Assembly: GCA_963829505.1 (NCBI GenBank)
Contig: CAWHIL010000003.1
Coordinates: 310,001-374,000 of the forward strand
Length of the DNA: 64,000 nucleotides
From: Roseiarcus sp963829505
GTDB taxonomy: Bacteria; Pseudomonadota; Alphaproteobacteria; Rhizobiales; Beijerinckiaceae
Direction of reading: 5' to 3'
The translations under genes were made by a program, and so were the position numbers. Shown in pieces: positions 53,004 to 62,000 of the stretch (position 1 is the first letter of the stretch; each line of letters opens with the position of its first letter). The notes beneath the pieces were generated by a model, which saw only the letters and a list, made by a program, of their open reading frames with translations, made no database searches and was not told the origin of the DNA.

Positions 53004-53965
53004 GGCCCTCTCCGACCGGCGCCGCGGGCTTGGCTTTGACCGCGTCGTCGAGGCGGGCGTCGAGGATGCCGTGGGGTTCGACATGGGCGGTCGCTTCGAC
53101 CGTGCCGGGCAGGAGCTGCTGCACAGCGCACTCGGTCGCATCGCCGATCGCGTGGCCGACGTCGACGGTGAGGCCCGGGTCCACTTCGAGATGGTACTCG
53201 ACGAAGGTCCGGTCGCCCGAGAAGCGGGTGCGCAGGTCGTGAATGTCGCGCACGCCCGCGCAGGCGCGGACAGTCTCCTTGATCTTCCGCCGGTCGTCGC
53301 TCGGCAATTCGCGGTCGAGCAACTGCTCGAGCGCCTCGTGGGCGATTCCGTAGGCGTTCCACAGCATGTAGCCCGAGATGAGAAGCGCGAAGGCCGGGTC
53401 CGCCCGCGTCCAGCCGGTCATCTTCGTCACCGCGAGCGCCACCAGCACCGCGGCGTTGACGGCGATGTCGGTGATGTAATGGGCGCGATCGGCGGCGATC
53501 GCGGTCGAGCCGGTCCGGCTGACCACATAGCTTTGCAGCGCGACGAGCCCGCACGCGGCGATCAGGCTCACGGCGATGAGGACGACGCCGACCTCGATCG
53601 CCTCGAGCGGCACCGGAAACAGCAGACGCTGGACCGACTGAAAGGCCAGCACGAAGGCTGCGCCAGCCAGGAACGTCGCCTGGGTGAAGGCTGCGACCGC
53701 CTCGCCCTTGCCGTGGCCGAACCGGTGCTCGCGATCGGGCGGGCGCTGCGCGTAGTTCACGCCAAGGAGGGTGACGAAGCTCGCGCCAGCGTCCACGATC
53801 GAAATCGACGGCCGAAGCCATCAGCGCCATCGAGCCCGTGGCGAGCCAGCCCGCGAGCTTCACGGCTGTCAGCACGAAGGCCGCCCCGACCGTGACGCTC
53901 GCCGACAGGTTCTTGAGCCCGTTCGAGCGGGCGGGATCGTCGATCGCCTGTGCGGGCCTTCTCAT
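52966..53965 (-). pseudogene. Cation diffusion facilitator (FieF-like), single-base frame break
   Basis: The first frame from ATG 53965 encodes SVTVGAAFVLTAVKLAGWLA and TGSMALMASAVD, the first helix pair of a CDF transporter. It then loses register at 53802-53804, where an extra A (T on the coding strand) gives VDFDR for the expected VDSIVDAGASFVTLLG. From there the other frame continues with NYAQRPPDREHRFGHGKGEA through DRAHYITDIAVNA (the second metal site) to 52966. Repair gives 332 residues, the normal size. The C-terminal domain is intact. Either an indel error or an inactive gene; the second CDF next to it is whole. Confidence 0.88.
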
Positions 53966-54105
53966 GCGGGCGCCGGCGCATTACGGCGCCGGCCTCTCAC
54001 TGAATGTCGCCAGACCCAAAGCAGACCGGCCGCGTAACCGCAAGCCGGTCTAGGGAGAGCGGGCGCGGGGCTGTAAGGAGCCACGCGCCCGGACTCAGGT
54101 TTGCT

Positions 54106-54717
54106 TTAGGGGCAGGCGTCCCAGAAGCCCGCACGCCGGGTCGAGTCGGTGTAGTACCAGCAGAGGCCCGGCGCCGGCGGGGTCGCCCAGGTGACGGTCG
54201 CCGCGGTCAGGAAGCCGATCGCTGCGCCTGCGGCGATGGCGCCGCCCGGGTTCCAGCGATACCAGCCGGGACGGCCGTACCAGCCGCCGCGCGGCGGCAC
54301 GACGACCACGGGCGGCCGATGGACCGGCGGCCGATGCCCCGGGGGCCGGTGTCCGGGCGGGCGATGGCCCGGGGGACGATGGCCTGGCGGCCGATGTCCG
54401 GGCGGGCGATGTCCGGGGGGACGATGTCCGGGCGGCCGGCCGTGGCCGCCGCCGGGGCGCCCGGGCGGCCGGTGCATTCCGCCGCCGCCTCCCGGCCGGT
54501 GTCCGCCTCCGGGCCGCTGTCCGCCGCCCGGCCGGTGGCCGCCGCCGCGATGGCCGCCGCCGCCCGGACGCGCCCGAACCTGCGTCAGCAGGCCGTCGTC
54601 GATCTGCGAGGCGGCCTGCGATCCGTTGACGATCTCGACCGCCTCGACCGGCGGCGCGCTCACGCCCAAAAGCGCCAGCGCAAACGCTGTGTTGCGCATC
54701 CATTTCGATAAACTCAT
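54106..54717 (-). CDS. Exported Gly/Pro/His-rich repeat protein
   Basis: The 203-residue product starts at ATG 54717 after GAGGAGG, with a signal peptide (RNTAFALALLGVSAPPVEA). The mature part has a Gly-rich run (PGGGGHRGGGHRPGGGQRPG), then about eight tandem PPGHR pentapeptides, then a hydrophobic glycine-rich segment (GGAIAAGAAIGFLTAATVTW) and a Cys-containing end (LCWYYTDSTRRAGFWDACP). Many rhizobia have similar short surface proteins. The His repeats could bind metal, and CDF transporters lie next to it, but no function is known. Confidence 0.75.
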   Translation of the reverse strand: MSLSKWMRNTAFALALLGVSAPPVEAVEIVNGSQAASQIDDGLLTQVRARPGGGGHRGGGHRPGGGQRPGGGHRPGGGGGMHRPPGRPGGGHGRPPGHRPPGHRPPGHRPPGHRPPGHRPPGHRPPGHRPPVHRPPVVVVPPRGGWYGRPGWYRWNPGGAIAAGAAIGFLTAATVTWATPPAPGLCWYYTDSTRRAGFWDACP

Positions 54718-55021
54718 TGCGGCGCCTCCTCTTTGACCCACTCTTTGCAGCCCCTCCGGCCGATCCGCACGGGCCGGCCGTCTAATGCGGATCATCGGCG
54801 AGGGCAAGGGGCTTGGCAAGATCGAAACGGCCGTGGCGATTTGCGGCGACGGCTCGCGGCGAGAATGAGATGGCGCATCGCCTCCCAATCGCCATCATTG
54901 GCCTTAAGTTTTGGACGCGCTGGAAAACATCGCGAACAAAAACGCGACAGCATGGGTTGTCGACGACTGACCTGCGGCGCATCGCCTCCAGGCGGCCGTT
55001 CCGCCCTTCGGGAGGATGCAA
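54718..55021. other. 304-bp divergent promoter region
   Basis: It separates the repeat protein gene from the sugar-binding protein gene. No gene, strong promoter box or regulator operator was recognised, apart from the GGAGG ribosome site at 55011-55015. Confidence 0.4.
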
Positions 55022-56005
55022 ATGAACAGGACCCCTGACATCATCACGTTGCGCGCCGGCCTCACGCGGCGACGCGTGCTCGTCGTGGGCGCGCTCGGAT
55101 CGGCGGCGACGCTGGCGGGCGGGTTCAACGTGGCGCTCGCGGCCGAGAAGCCGAAGGTCGGCCTCGTGATGAAGTCGCTCGCCAACGAGTTCTTCAAGCA
55201 GATGGAGGCGGGCGCCGAGAAATACGCCGCCGCCAACACCGACAAGTTCGAATTCAAGGCAGTCGGCATGAAGGATGAGCGCGACTTCGCGGCTCAGGTC
55301 GACGCGATCGAGAACTTCGTCACCCAGAAGTTCGACATCATCGTCGTCGCGCCGGCCGATTCCAAGGCGATGGTCACGCCGCTGGCGAAGGCCCTGAAGG
55401 CGGGCGTCAAGGTCATCAACATCGACGTCGAGCTCGACAAGGACGCGAAGAAGGCGGCGGGCATCGATCTCGCCTTCTTCGGCCCGGACAACCGAAGTGG
55501 AGCGAAGCTTGCCGGCGACGCGCTCGCCGCCGCGCTGGGGCCAGGCGGAAAGGTCGTGATCCTCGAAGGCAATCCGGAGGCCGACAACGCCGTGCAGCGC
55601 AAGCTCGGCTTCATGGACTCGGTCGCCGCGGGCAAGCTGCAACTTCTCGACAGCAAGACCGCGCACTGGGAGACGGAAGAAGCCAACACGCTGATGACGA
55701 ACTTCCTCACCCAGTATCACGACGTCCAGGGAGTGATGGCGGCCAACAACTCGATGGCGCTCGGCGTCGTCAAGGCGCTCGACGCCGCGGGGCAGGGCGG
55801 CAAGATCAAGGTCGTCGGCTTCGACAACATCCCGGCGGTGCAGCCCCTGATCAAGAAGGGCGAGATGCTCGCGACCGTCGAACAGTATGGCGCCGACATG
55901 GCTGTGCTCGGCATCGGCTACGGCATGAAGGAGCTCGCCGGCGAGACCTTCACCGGCTGGGTCAAGACGCCGATCAAGCTGATCGAGGCGAAGGACCTGG
56001 CGTAG
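55022..56005 (+). CDS. Sugar ABC transporter substrate-binding protein (RbsB-like)
   Basis: The 327-residue product is a periplasmic binding protein of the ribose/galactose family. The signal is TRRRVLVVGALGSAATLAGG with twin arginines, possibly a Tat signal. The mature part starts AEKPKVGLVMKSLANEFFKQ and has VAPADSKAMVTPLAKALKAG, AANNSMALGVVKALDA and KVVGFDNIP, all typical. ATG 55022 with GGAGG six bases upstream is chosen. It is the first of three genes making a full importer. The sugar is not predictable. Confidence 0.93.
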   Translation: MNRTPDIITLRAGLTRRRVLVVGALGSAATLAGGFNVALAAEKPKVGLVMKSLANEFFKQMEAGAEKYAAANTDKFEFKAVGMKDERDFAAQVDAIENFVTQKFDIIVVAPADSKAMVTPLAKALKAGVKVINIDVELDKDAKKAAGIDLAFFGPDNRSGAKLAGDALAAALGPGGKVVILEGNPEADNAVQRKLGFMDSVAAGKLQLLDSKTAHWETEEANTLMTNFLTQYHDVQGVMAANNSMALGVVKALDAAGQGGKIKVVGFDNIPAVQPLIKKGEMLATVEQYGADMAVLGIGYGMKELAGETFTGWVKTPIKLIEAKDLA

Positions 56006-56009
56006 CGGG

Positions 56010-56097
56010 ATAGCGAATGGCGAGTGGCGAATAGCGACTGGTTTGGGGGCCGACAGCGAACCTCCCCATTCGCCACTCGCCATTTCGCCATTCGCCT
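56010..56097. repeat. GCGAATGGCGAGT heptamer palindrome, copy 1
   Basis: The left side is built of 7-bp units such as GCGAATG, GCGAGTG, GCGAATA and GCGACTG in tandem. The right side is their inverse (CATTCGCCACTCGCCATTTC, then GCCATTCGCC), so the whole folds into a long hairpin. It lies between the binding-protein and ATPase genes. A second copy is at 63545. Confidence 0.75.
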
Positions 56098-56105
56098 TAA
56101 ACCGC

Positions 56106-57602
56106 ATGAGCCCTCCCATCCTCGCAATGGCCGACGTGGGAAAACGCTTTCCCGGCGTCGTCGCGCTCAGCGGCGTCTCGCTCGAGGTCGGGCGCGGCGA
56201 GGGCCATGTGCTCCTCGGGGAGAACGGGGCGGGCAAGTCGACGCTCATCAACCTGCTCGGCGGTGTCTATCCGGTCGATGAGGGCGAGATCGTCTTTGAC
56301 GGCGCACGCTACGCCCCGCGCACGCCGACCGACGCCTTCCGCGCCGGCATCAGGGTCGTGCATCAGGAACTCTCGATGCTGACCGAGATGACGGTCGCCG
56401 AGAACCTGATGTTCGAGCGTTTGCCGCAGCGCCGCGGCATCGTCGATTATCGCGAAACGAATCGGCGGGCGGCCGAGCTGCTCGCGGAGGTCGGGCTCGA
56501 CGTCCAGCCGACGACGCAAGTCGCCCGCCTCGGCGTCGCGCAGATGCAGCTCATCGAGATCGCCAAGACCCTAGCCTTTGAGAGCAAGCTCCTCATTCTC
56601 GACGAGCCGACCGCGACGCTGACTTCAAAGGAGACAGAGCGCCTGTTCGAAATCCTGCGGCGCCTGAAAGCGCGCGGGGTGACGATCCTCTATATCTCCC
56701 ATCGCCTTCAGGAGATCGGCGAGGTCGGCGACCGGGTGACGGTGCTGCGCGACGGCCAGGTCGTCGCGACCCGCCCGCTCGCCGGCCTGACGATCCCGGA
56801 GATCGTGCGGATGATGGTCGGGCGGACGCTCGCCGACGAGCGCGTCTTCCGCCCCGACGTGCCGGTTGCGGGCGAGGCGCTGCGGGTCGTGGGCCTGAGG
56901 CGAAACGCCGAGGCCCCGGCGGTTTCGTTCTCCGTCGGCCGCGGCGAGATCGTCGGCGTCGCCGGGCTGGTCGGCAGCGGGCGAACCGAGACGGCGCGGG
57001 CGATCTTCGGCGCCGATCCGAAGATCGCGGGCGACATCTATGTCGAGGGCGAGCGCGTTACAATCCGCTCGCCGAGCGACGCGGCGCGCGCCGGCGTCTG
57101 CCTCATGACAGAGGACCGCAAGGGGCAGGGGCTGCTGCTCGGGATGAGCTGCGCCGAAAACATCACGATCACCGATCTTGCGAAGATCTCGCGTTTCGGC
57201 CTCATCGAGCGCGAAGCGGAGCGCGACGCGGCGAAGAAGCTCGTCAAGGATCTGCGCATCAAGACGCCCTCGATCGACACCATCGTGCGCACCTTCTCCG
57301 GCGGCAACCAGCAGAAGGTCGTGATCGCCAAATGGCTGTTCCACGGCTCGAAGGCGCTCCTGTGCGACGAGCCGACGCGCGGCATCGACGTGGGGGCGCG
57401 CGCCGAGATCTACGACCTGCTCTGGCGCCTCGCGGCGGAGGGTAAGGGCGTCCTCTTCATCTCCTCCGATCTGCCGGAGCTGATCGCGCTCTGCCATCGC
57501 ATCATCGTCTTCGCCAAGGGCGGAATCGCCGGCGAGGTTGGACGCGCCGACTTCGACCAGCATCGGATTTTGTCGATGGCCTACGAGGAATACGGGACGT
57601 GA
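56106..57602 (+). CDS. Sugar ABC transporter ATP-binding protein (RbsA-like)
   Basis: The 498-residue product has two fused ATPase domains, as in RbsA/MglA. The first has Walker A GENGAGKST and Walker B LLILDEPTATLTSKE. The second, degenerate one has GLVGSGRTETARAI for Walker A, then TFSGGNQQKVVIAKWL and LLCDEPTRGIDVGA. ATG 56106 is chosen because the upstream frame crosses the heptamer repeat. It powers uptake by the neighbouring binding protein and permease. Confidence 0.95.
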   Translation: MSPPILAMADVGKRFPGVVALSGVSLEVGRGEGHVLLGENGAGKSTLINLLGGVYPVDEGEIVFDGARYAPRTPTDAFRAGIRVVHQELSMLTEMTVAENLMFERLPQRRGIVDYRETNRRAAELLAEVGLDVQPTTQVARLGVAQMQLIEIAKTLAFESKLLILDEPTATLTSKETERLFEILRRLKARGVTILYISHRLQEIGEVGDRVTVLRDGQVVATRPLAGLTIPEIVRMMVGRTLADERVFRPDVPVAGEALRVVGLRRNAEAPAVSFSVGRGEIVGVAGLVGSGRTETARAIFGADPKIAGDIYVEGERVTIRSPSDAARAGVCLMTEDRKGQGLLLGMSCAENITITDLAKISRFGLIEREAERDAAKKLVKDLRIKTPSIDTIVRTFSGGNQQKVVIAKWLFHGSKALLCDEPTRGIDVGARAEIYDLLWRLAAEGKGVLFISSDLPELIALCHRIIVFAKGGIAGEVGRADFDQHRILSMAYEEYGT

Positions 57603-57637
57603 GCGACGAGACCCGAATGACGATCCGTCGATCCGCG

Positions 57638-57686
57638 CCTCGTCCTTCGAGACGCGCCGCCTGCGGCGCCGCTCCTCAGGACGAGG
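57638..57686. repeat. Dispersed palindromic repeat, CTCGTCCTGAGGAG family, short copy 4
   Basis: CCTCGTCCTTCGAGACGCGC is followed by GCGGCGCCGCTCCTCAGGACGAGG, so the two outer arms are joined with almost no centre. It lies between the ATPase and permease genes of the sugar importer. Confidence 0.75.
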
Positions 57687-57723
57687 GAGCGGATGGCGGC
57701 TCCGTCGCCGTGGAGCGCGCTCG

Positions 57724-58743
57724 ATGACCGAGGCGAGCGAACCGGCGCGTGGACGCAGCGGCGCCTTGTGGAACGACGTTCTGCGCTTCGGGCTGCGCGA
57801 GGCGGGCGTTGCGGTCGCGCTCGTCGTCATCGTCATTTTCTTCTCGGCGACCGCGCCCTATTTCGCGACGCCGGAGAACTTTCTCAAGATCTTCGTCCAG
57901 ATCGGCATCAACACCGTGCTCGCCTCCGGCATGACCTTCGTCATCCTCACGGGCGGCATCGACCTCTCGGTCGGCTCGGTGCTCGCGCTCTGCACGGTCG
58001 TCGGCGCGCTCGTCATGATCAATCCGGCGCTGCCCGTCTTTGTCTCGATTCCGCTCGCGCTCGTCGCCTGCATGGGCGTTGGGGGTTTGTGCGGCTTCGT
58101 CAATGGCTTCGTCGTCGAGCACTGGAAGATACCGTCGTTCATCGTGACGCTCGGAATGCTGAACGTCGCCAGCGGCGCCGCGCGCGTCGTCAGCAACAAC
58201 GCGACCATCACCGGATTGCCTCAGGCCTTCGTCGATTTCGGCAACCTGATCGTGCTCGGGATCTTTCCCTCGATCTTCCTGATCGCGGTCGGCGTCATCC
58301 TGGTCGGCTGGTTCGTCCTGCGCTTCACGGTGTTCGGCCGCTTCATCTATGCGATCGGCACCAACGAGGAGGCGGTCAGGCTTTCCGGACACAATCCGCG
58401 CTTCTATCGGATCGCGGCCTTCGTCATCAGCGGGCTTACGGCGGGGGTCGCCGCGATGGTCTATCTGCTCAAACTCAATGTCGGGAGCCCGATCGCCGGC
58501 ATCGGCTACGAGCTCAACGCCATCGCCGCCGTCATCATCGGGGGCACGAGCCTTGCGGGCGGCAAGGGGTCGATCATCGGGACGCTGGTCGGCGCGTGCA
58601 TCATCCAGGTGCTGTCGACCGGCCTCCAGCTCTTCGGGGTCGGCGACAACGTGAAGCCGATCGTCATCGGAACCGTGATCGTGCTCGCTGTTGTCCTCGA
58701 CGCCTATCGCGACCGTTTCTTAAGGGCGATGGAGACGCGGTGA
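57724..58743 (+). CDS. Sugar ABC transporter permease (RbsC-like)
   Basis: The 339-residue product has eight to ten hydrophobic segments and the RbsC-family signatures NFLKIFVQIGINTVLASGMT, FVILTGGIDLSVGSVLAL, and YELNAIAAVIIGGTSLAGGK with GSIIGTLVGA. It forms the membrane channel of the importer. ATG 57724; the upstream frame crosses a repeat. It lies 121 bp after the ATPase gene. Confidence 0.95.
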   Translation: MTEASEPARGRSGALWNDVLRFGLREAGVAVALVVIVIFFSATAPYFATPENFLKIFVQIGINTVLASGMTFVILTGGIDLSVGSVLALCTVVGALVMINPALPVFVSIPLALVACMGVGGLCGFVNGFVVEHWKIPSFIVTLGMLNVASGAARVVSNNATITGLPQAFVDFGNLIVLGIFPSIFLIAVGVILVGWFVLRFTVFGRFIYAIGTNEEAVRLSGHNPRFYRIAAFVISGLTAGVAAMVYLLKLNVGSPIAGIGYELNAIAAVIIGGTSLAGGKGSIIGTLVGACIIQVLSTGLQLFGVGDNVKPIVIGTVIVLAVVLDAYRDRFLRAMETR

Positions 58744-58767
58744 GGGCGCCGGCGCCGGCGCCCGCGT

Positions 58768-59622
58768 TTATTCGAGACGCAGGCGCAGGCCGTCGAGCGG
58801 CAGGCCGTCGAGGCGGGTCGACCAGGTCTCGCCGGACCGGACCGCCGGCGCGTCGGTCAGCGTGCCGGTCGTGACGATCTCGCCGGCCTCGATCGGCGGG
58901 CCCGGCGCGAACGTTTCGAGCGCCGCGAGGAGATGTCTGAGCGCGGCGACGGGGCTTCCGAGCACGTTCGCGCCGCCCCCAGTCAAGACCCTTCCGTCAT
59001 CGCAGCGAAGTTCGATCGTGAAGCTCGCCAGCGACTCGGCCAATCCTTCGCGTTCGGCGGAGACCGGGCGCCTGTCGCCGATCACGTAGGCGCCGTGAAG
59101 GCCGAAGGCCGCGATCGAGTCGGCGGCCGTGAAACGCCAGCCCGGAAAGATCGACTGCACGACCTCGAAGCCATGCGCGATCCAGTCGACGCAGCCGAGA
59201 AGCGCCTCGTCGCTCATGTCGGCGCGCGGGGCGGAGGCGAAGTGGAAGGCGATTTCAGGCTCGAGGCGCGGCTCCGGCAGCCCTGTCAGGTCAAGCGCGC
59301 CGCCGATCGCGGCGAGGTCCCGCACCGTGCTGTCGAACATGAAGGCCCAGATTGGCCCGTCGACGCCGTAGATTGTCTGGACCGTGCGGTTGGTGAAGCC
59401 GATCTTGCGGCCGATCGCCAGCTCCCGGCGAGCAGCCCGCAACGCGCGAAGGCGCGACGCGACCGCGTAGGCTTCGCGCGCGTCAAAGTCGTGAAACCGC
59501 GAGGAAAAGGGCCGCGCCTGGGCGCCGGAGCCGAACAGGCCGAGCAGCTCCCGCGCGACCGCGTCGACGCGATGGCTCCGGGGGTTCACAGCCGGATCAG
59601 CGACGACCTCGCGGTTGTTCAT
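58768..59622 (-). CDS. 2-keto-4-pentenoate hydratase-like protein (MhpD family)
   Basis: The 284-residue product belongs to the FAH-fold hydratase/decarboxylase family. It has IGRKIGFTNRTVQTIYGVDG, PRLEPEIAFHF with metal-binding acidic residues, DWIAHGFEVVQSIF, and GEIVTTGTLTDAPAVRSGET. Family members hydrate 2-oxopent-4-enoate in aromatic meta-cleavage pathways. No other pathway gene adjoins it. It converges on the sugar permease gene (24 bp). Confidence 0.88.
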   Translation of the reverse strand: MNNREVVADPAVNPRSHRVDAVARELLGLFGSGAQARPFSSRFHDFDAREAYAVASRLRALRAARRELAIGRKIGFTNRTVQTIYGVDGPIWAFMFDSTVRDLAAIGGALDLTGLPEPRLEPEIAFHFASAPRADMSDEALLGCVDWIAHGFEVVQSIFPGWRFTAADSIAAFGLHGAYVIGDRRPVSAEREGLAESLASFTIELRCDDGRVLTGGGANVLGSPVAALRHLLAALETFAPGPPIEAGEIVTTGTLTDAPAVRSGETWSTRLDGLPLDGLRLRLE

Positions 59623-59844
59623 GGACCTTTTCTCCTGACGAGCGTCCTTCCAGGCGGCGCGGCGGGCTGTCGGCCTCTTCTAAAACCTTCGCGGTGCACA
59701 GGGAAATCGCCCTTTCCGGGGCGCTCCCGCGATTCCGGACCTTGAGTTTTATTTCGGCGGCCGCGATCCGTTTTCGCGCTCCCGGTCGTCTTCGTGCAAG
59801 CCGGCGCGTTTGCGTTCGGCCCATCCGATCGGGAGCCATGACCC

Positions 59845-60160
59845 ATGACCGCTGACAATTCCGCAGGCGCGACCCTCGTGAACATCTTCTCCGTCGAACC
59901 CGAGAACCAGCAGGCGCTTCTCGCAATGTTGCGTGAGAACACAGAGACCGTGATAAGGACGCTGAAGGGCTGGATCGACACCACGCTGGTCGCGAGCGAC
60001 GACGGCAAGCAGGTGGTCATCTTTTCCCATTGGGAGACGGCGCATGACGTCGAACTCGATGCGCGCGGACCCGCGCATGCACGCCTATTTCCCAGGAATC
60101 CGGGCGCTCGCTTCGCTCAATTCCATCATCGGCTCCGCTGTCGTCACCCATCGCCGCTGA
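59845..60160 (+). pseudogene. Antibiotic biosynthesis monooxygenase-like protein, frame break near the end
   Basis: Residues 1-70 (ATLVNIFSVEPENQQALLAM; FSHWETAHDVE) are a small dimeric alpha/beta barrel protein of the ABM family. At about 60055-60058 the frame shifts: dropping one base gives MRADPRMHAYFPGIRALASL and NSIIGSAVVTHRR with a TGA at 60158-60160, the expected family ending and a total of 104 residues. The unshifted frame runs on as Arg/Pro-rich noise to 60168. The repaired stop lies 18 bp before the sigma factor gene, suggesting one operon. Confidence 0.8.
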
Positions 60161-60178
60161 AAGCGTAACGAACGAGCG

Positions 60179-61045
60179 ATGATCGACGACAGCGACTTCG
60201 AACGCCTGATCGCGGCAACGAGGCCGAGGCTTCATCGCTTCTGCGCCCGGTTGACTGGCTCGGCGTTCGACCGCGAGGATGTGGTGCAGGAGGTCCTTGT
60301 CAAAGCCATGACCGCCCGGTCGGCCGGCCACGAGATCGACAATTTCGAGGGCTGGCTGTTCCGGGCCGCGCGCAATGCGGGCATCGACCTCCTGCGGGCC
60401 CGGGCGCGAAGCAACGTGACGCCGCTCTCCGACGATGTGGAGCCAAGCTCCGAAGATCCCGATCCCGACATTGCGACAGTCGGCTTCCGGACGTTCCTCG
60501 AACTGCCCGCGCTGCAACGGTGCGCGGTCATCCTGAAGGACGTTCTGGGATACTCGATCGAGGAGGTGGCCGACATCTCGGAATGCACGGCGCCGGCGGC
60601 GAAGTCGGCCCTGCAGCGTGGGCGGGCGCGACTGAAAGCGCTTGCCGCGGAGGGGTTCGACGGCCCCCGGCTGCCGCTTCTGTCGGATGACGAACGGCGC
60701 CGCTTGCAGCGCTATGTGGCCCTCTTCAGGTCCGGCGAACTCGACGCCATCCGGGCGATGCTGGCGGAAGATATCCGCATCGACCTGGTCAACCGGCAGA
60801 AGCTCGATGGCCGGTCGGCTGCTTCGCGCTACTTCACCGGCTACGCTCAGGCCGGGCACTGGCGGTTTGCACTCGGGGCAGTCGAGGGGAGAGCCGGAAT
60901 GCTCGTCTTCGACGCCAGAGCGCCGGGAACGCCGCCGGCCCATTTCGTCGCCGTCATATGGCGCGGCGGGGAGATCGTCGCCATCAGGGACTTCCTCTTC
61001 GCGCCCTATTTCATGGAAGGGCTCGATTGCGTGCGGCTGGATTGA
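60179..61045 (+). CDS. ECF sigma factor with C-terminal NTF2/SnoaL-like domain
   Basis: The 288-residue product has sigma region 2 (RLTGSAFDREDVVQEVLVKA, then NFEGWLFRAARNAGIDLLRA), region 4 (LPALQRCAVILKDVLGYSIE, then EVADISECTAPAAKSALQRG), and after about residue 175 an NTF2-like domain (RYVALFRSGELDAIRAMLAE) as in ECF41-type or SigJ-like factors. In those, the extra domain controls activity in place of an anti-sigma gene; none is seen here. The small monooxygenase gene lies just upstream. ATG 60179. Confidence 0.9.
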   Translation: MIDDSDFERLIAATRPRLHRFCARLTGSAFDREDVVQEVLVKAMTARSAGHEIDNFEGWLFRAARNAGIDLLRARARSNVTPLSDDVEPSSEDPDPDIATVGFRTFLELPALQRCAVILKDVLGYSIEEVADISECTAPAAKSALQRGRARLKALAAEGFDGPRLPLLSDDERRRLQRYVALFRSGELDAIRAMLAEDIRIDLVNRQKLDGRSAASRYFTGYAQAGHWRFALGAVEGRAGMLVFDARAPGTPPAHFVAVIWRGGEIVAIRDFLFAPYFMEGLDCVRLD

Positions 61046-61133
61046 AGTCTCGACCGGGGCGGCGCGCGGATATGGGGACATCCGGCGCTGGTTGGCGTCG
61101 ACGGCGCCGAAAAATGCGGCCATACCGGCGCCG

Positions 61134-61904
61134 ATGCTCAAGACCTTCTCCTCCGACGGCGTCCACATCGCCTATATCGACGTTCCGCCTGCGGGCGTGG
61201 ACCGCGGCGAGCCGATCCTCCTGATCCACGGATTCGCCTCGAACCATCGGGTCAACTGGGTCGAACCGCGCTGGGTGACGACGCTCTCCCAAGCCGGGCG
61301 GCGCGTTGTCGCCTTCGACAACCGCGGCCACGGAGCGAGCCAGAAACTCTATGCGCCGCGCGACTACCGCTCCGACTTGATGGCGCGCGACGCGGCGAAC
61401 CTGCTGGCCCACCTCGCGATCCCTCGCGCAGATGTGATGGGATATTCGATGGGCGCGCGGATCGCGGCCTTCCTTGCGCTTGCGCGCCCCGACCTCGTCC
61501 GTTCGCTCGTCTTCGGGGGCCTGGGCGACCGGCTGGTGCACGGGGTCGGCCTGCCGGTCGGGATTGCGGATGCGATGGAGGCGCCCTCGATCGCCGATCT
61601 CTCGGACCCGATGCAACGCATGTTCCGCGCCTTCGCCGAGCGAACCAAGAGCGATCTTGCGGCGCTCGCCGCCTGCATCCGCGGCTCGCGCCAGACGGTG
61701 AGCGCCAGGGGCGTGGCGATGATCGAGGCCCCGACGCTGGTCGCGGTTGGAACGCGCGACGACGTCGCCGGCGATCCAGCCAAGCTCGCGGCGATGATGC
61801 CGAACGCCGAGGCGCTCGAAATCCCCGGCCGCGACCACAATCTCGCCGTTGGCGACCGCGCCTACAAGGCGGGCGTTCTCGCCTTCCTCGAGCGCCGCGA
61901 GTGA
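61134..61904 (+). CDS. Alpha/beta-fold hydrolase
   Basis: The 256-residue product has the oxyanion loop LLIHGFASNH, the nucleophile elbow GYS105MG, an acidic residue in LVAVGTRDD and the His in GRDHNLAVGD, so the catalytic triad is complete. It is soluble. Substrate unknown. The start ATG 61134 is 88 bp after the ECF sigma gene and may be its target or cotranscribed. Confidence 0.92.
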   Translation: MLKTFSSDGVHIAYIDVPPAGVDRGEPILLIHGFASNHRVNWVEPRWVTTLSQAGRRVVAFDNRGHGASQKLYAPRDYRSDLMARDAANLLAHLAIPRADVMGYSMGARIAAFLALARPDLVRSLVFGGLGDRLVHGVGLPVGIADAMEAPSIADLSDPMQRMFRAFAERTKSDLAALAACIRGSRQTVSARGVAMIEAPTLVAVGTRDDVAGDPAKLAAMMPNAEALEIPGRDHNLAVGDRAYKAGVLAFLERRE

Positions 61905-62000
61905 GCGCCGAAGATCCGAACAATTCAGGTGACAAGGCCGCCGGAAATGTCGATTGTGCGCCGGGAGACGCTCGCAAAACGAAGAGGGAACGTAAGGTCC

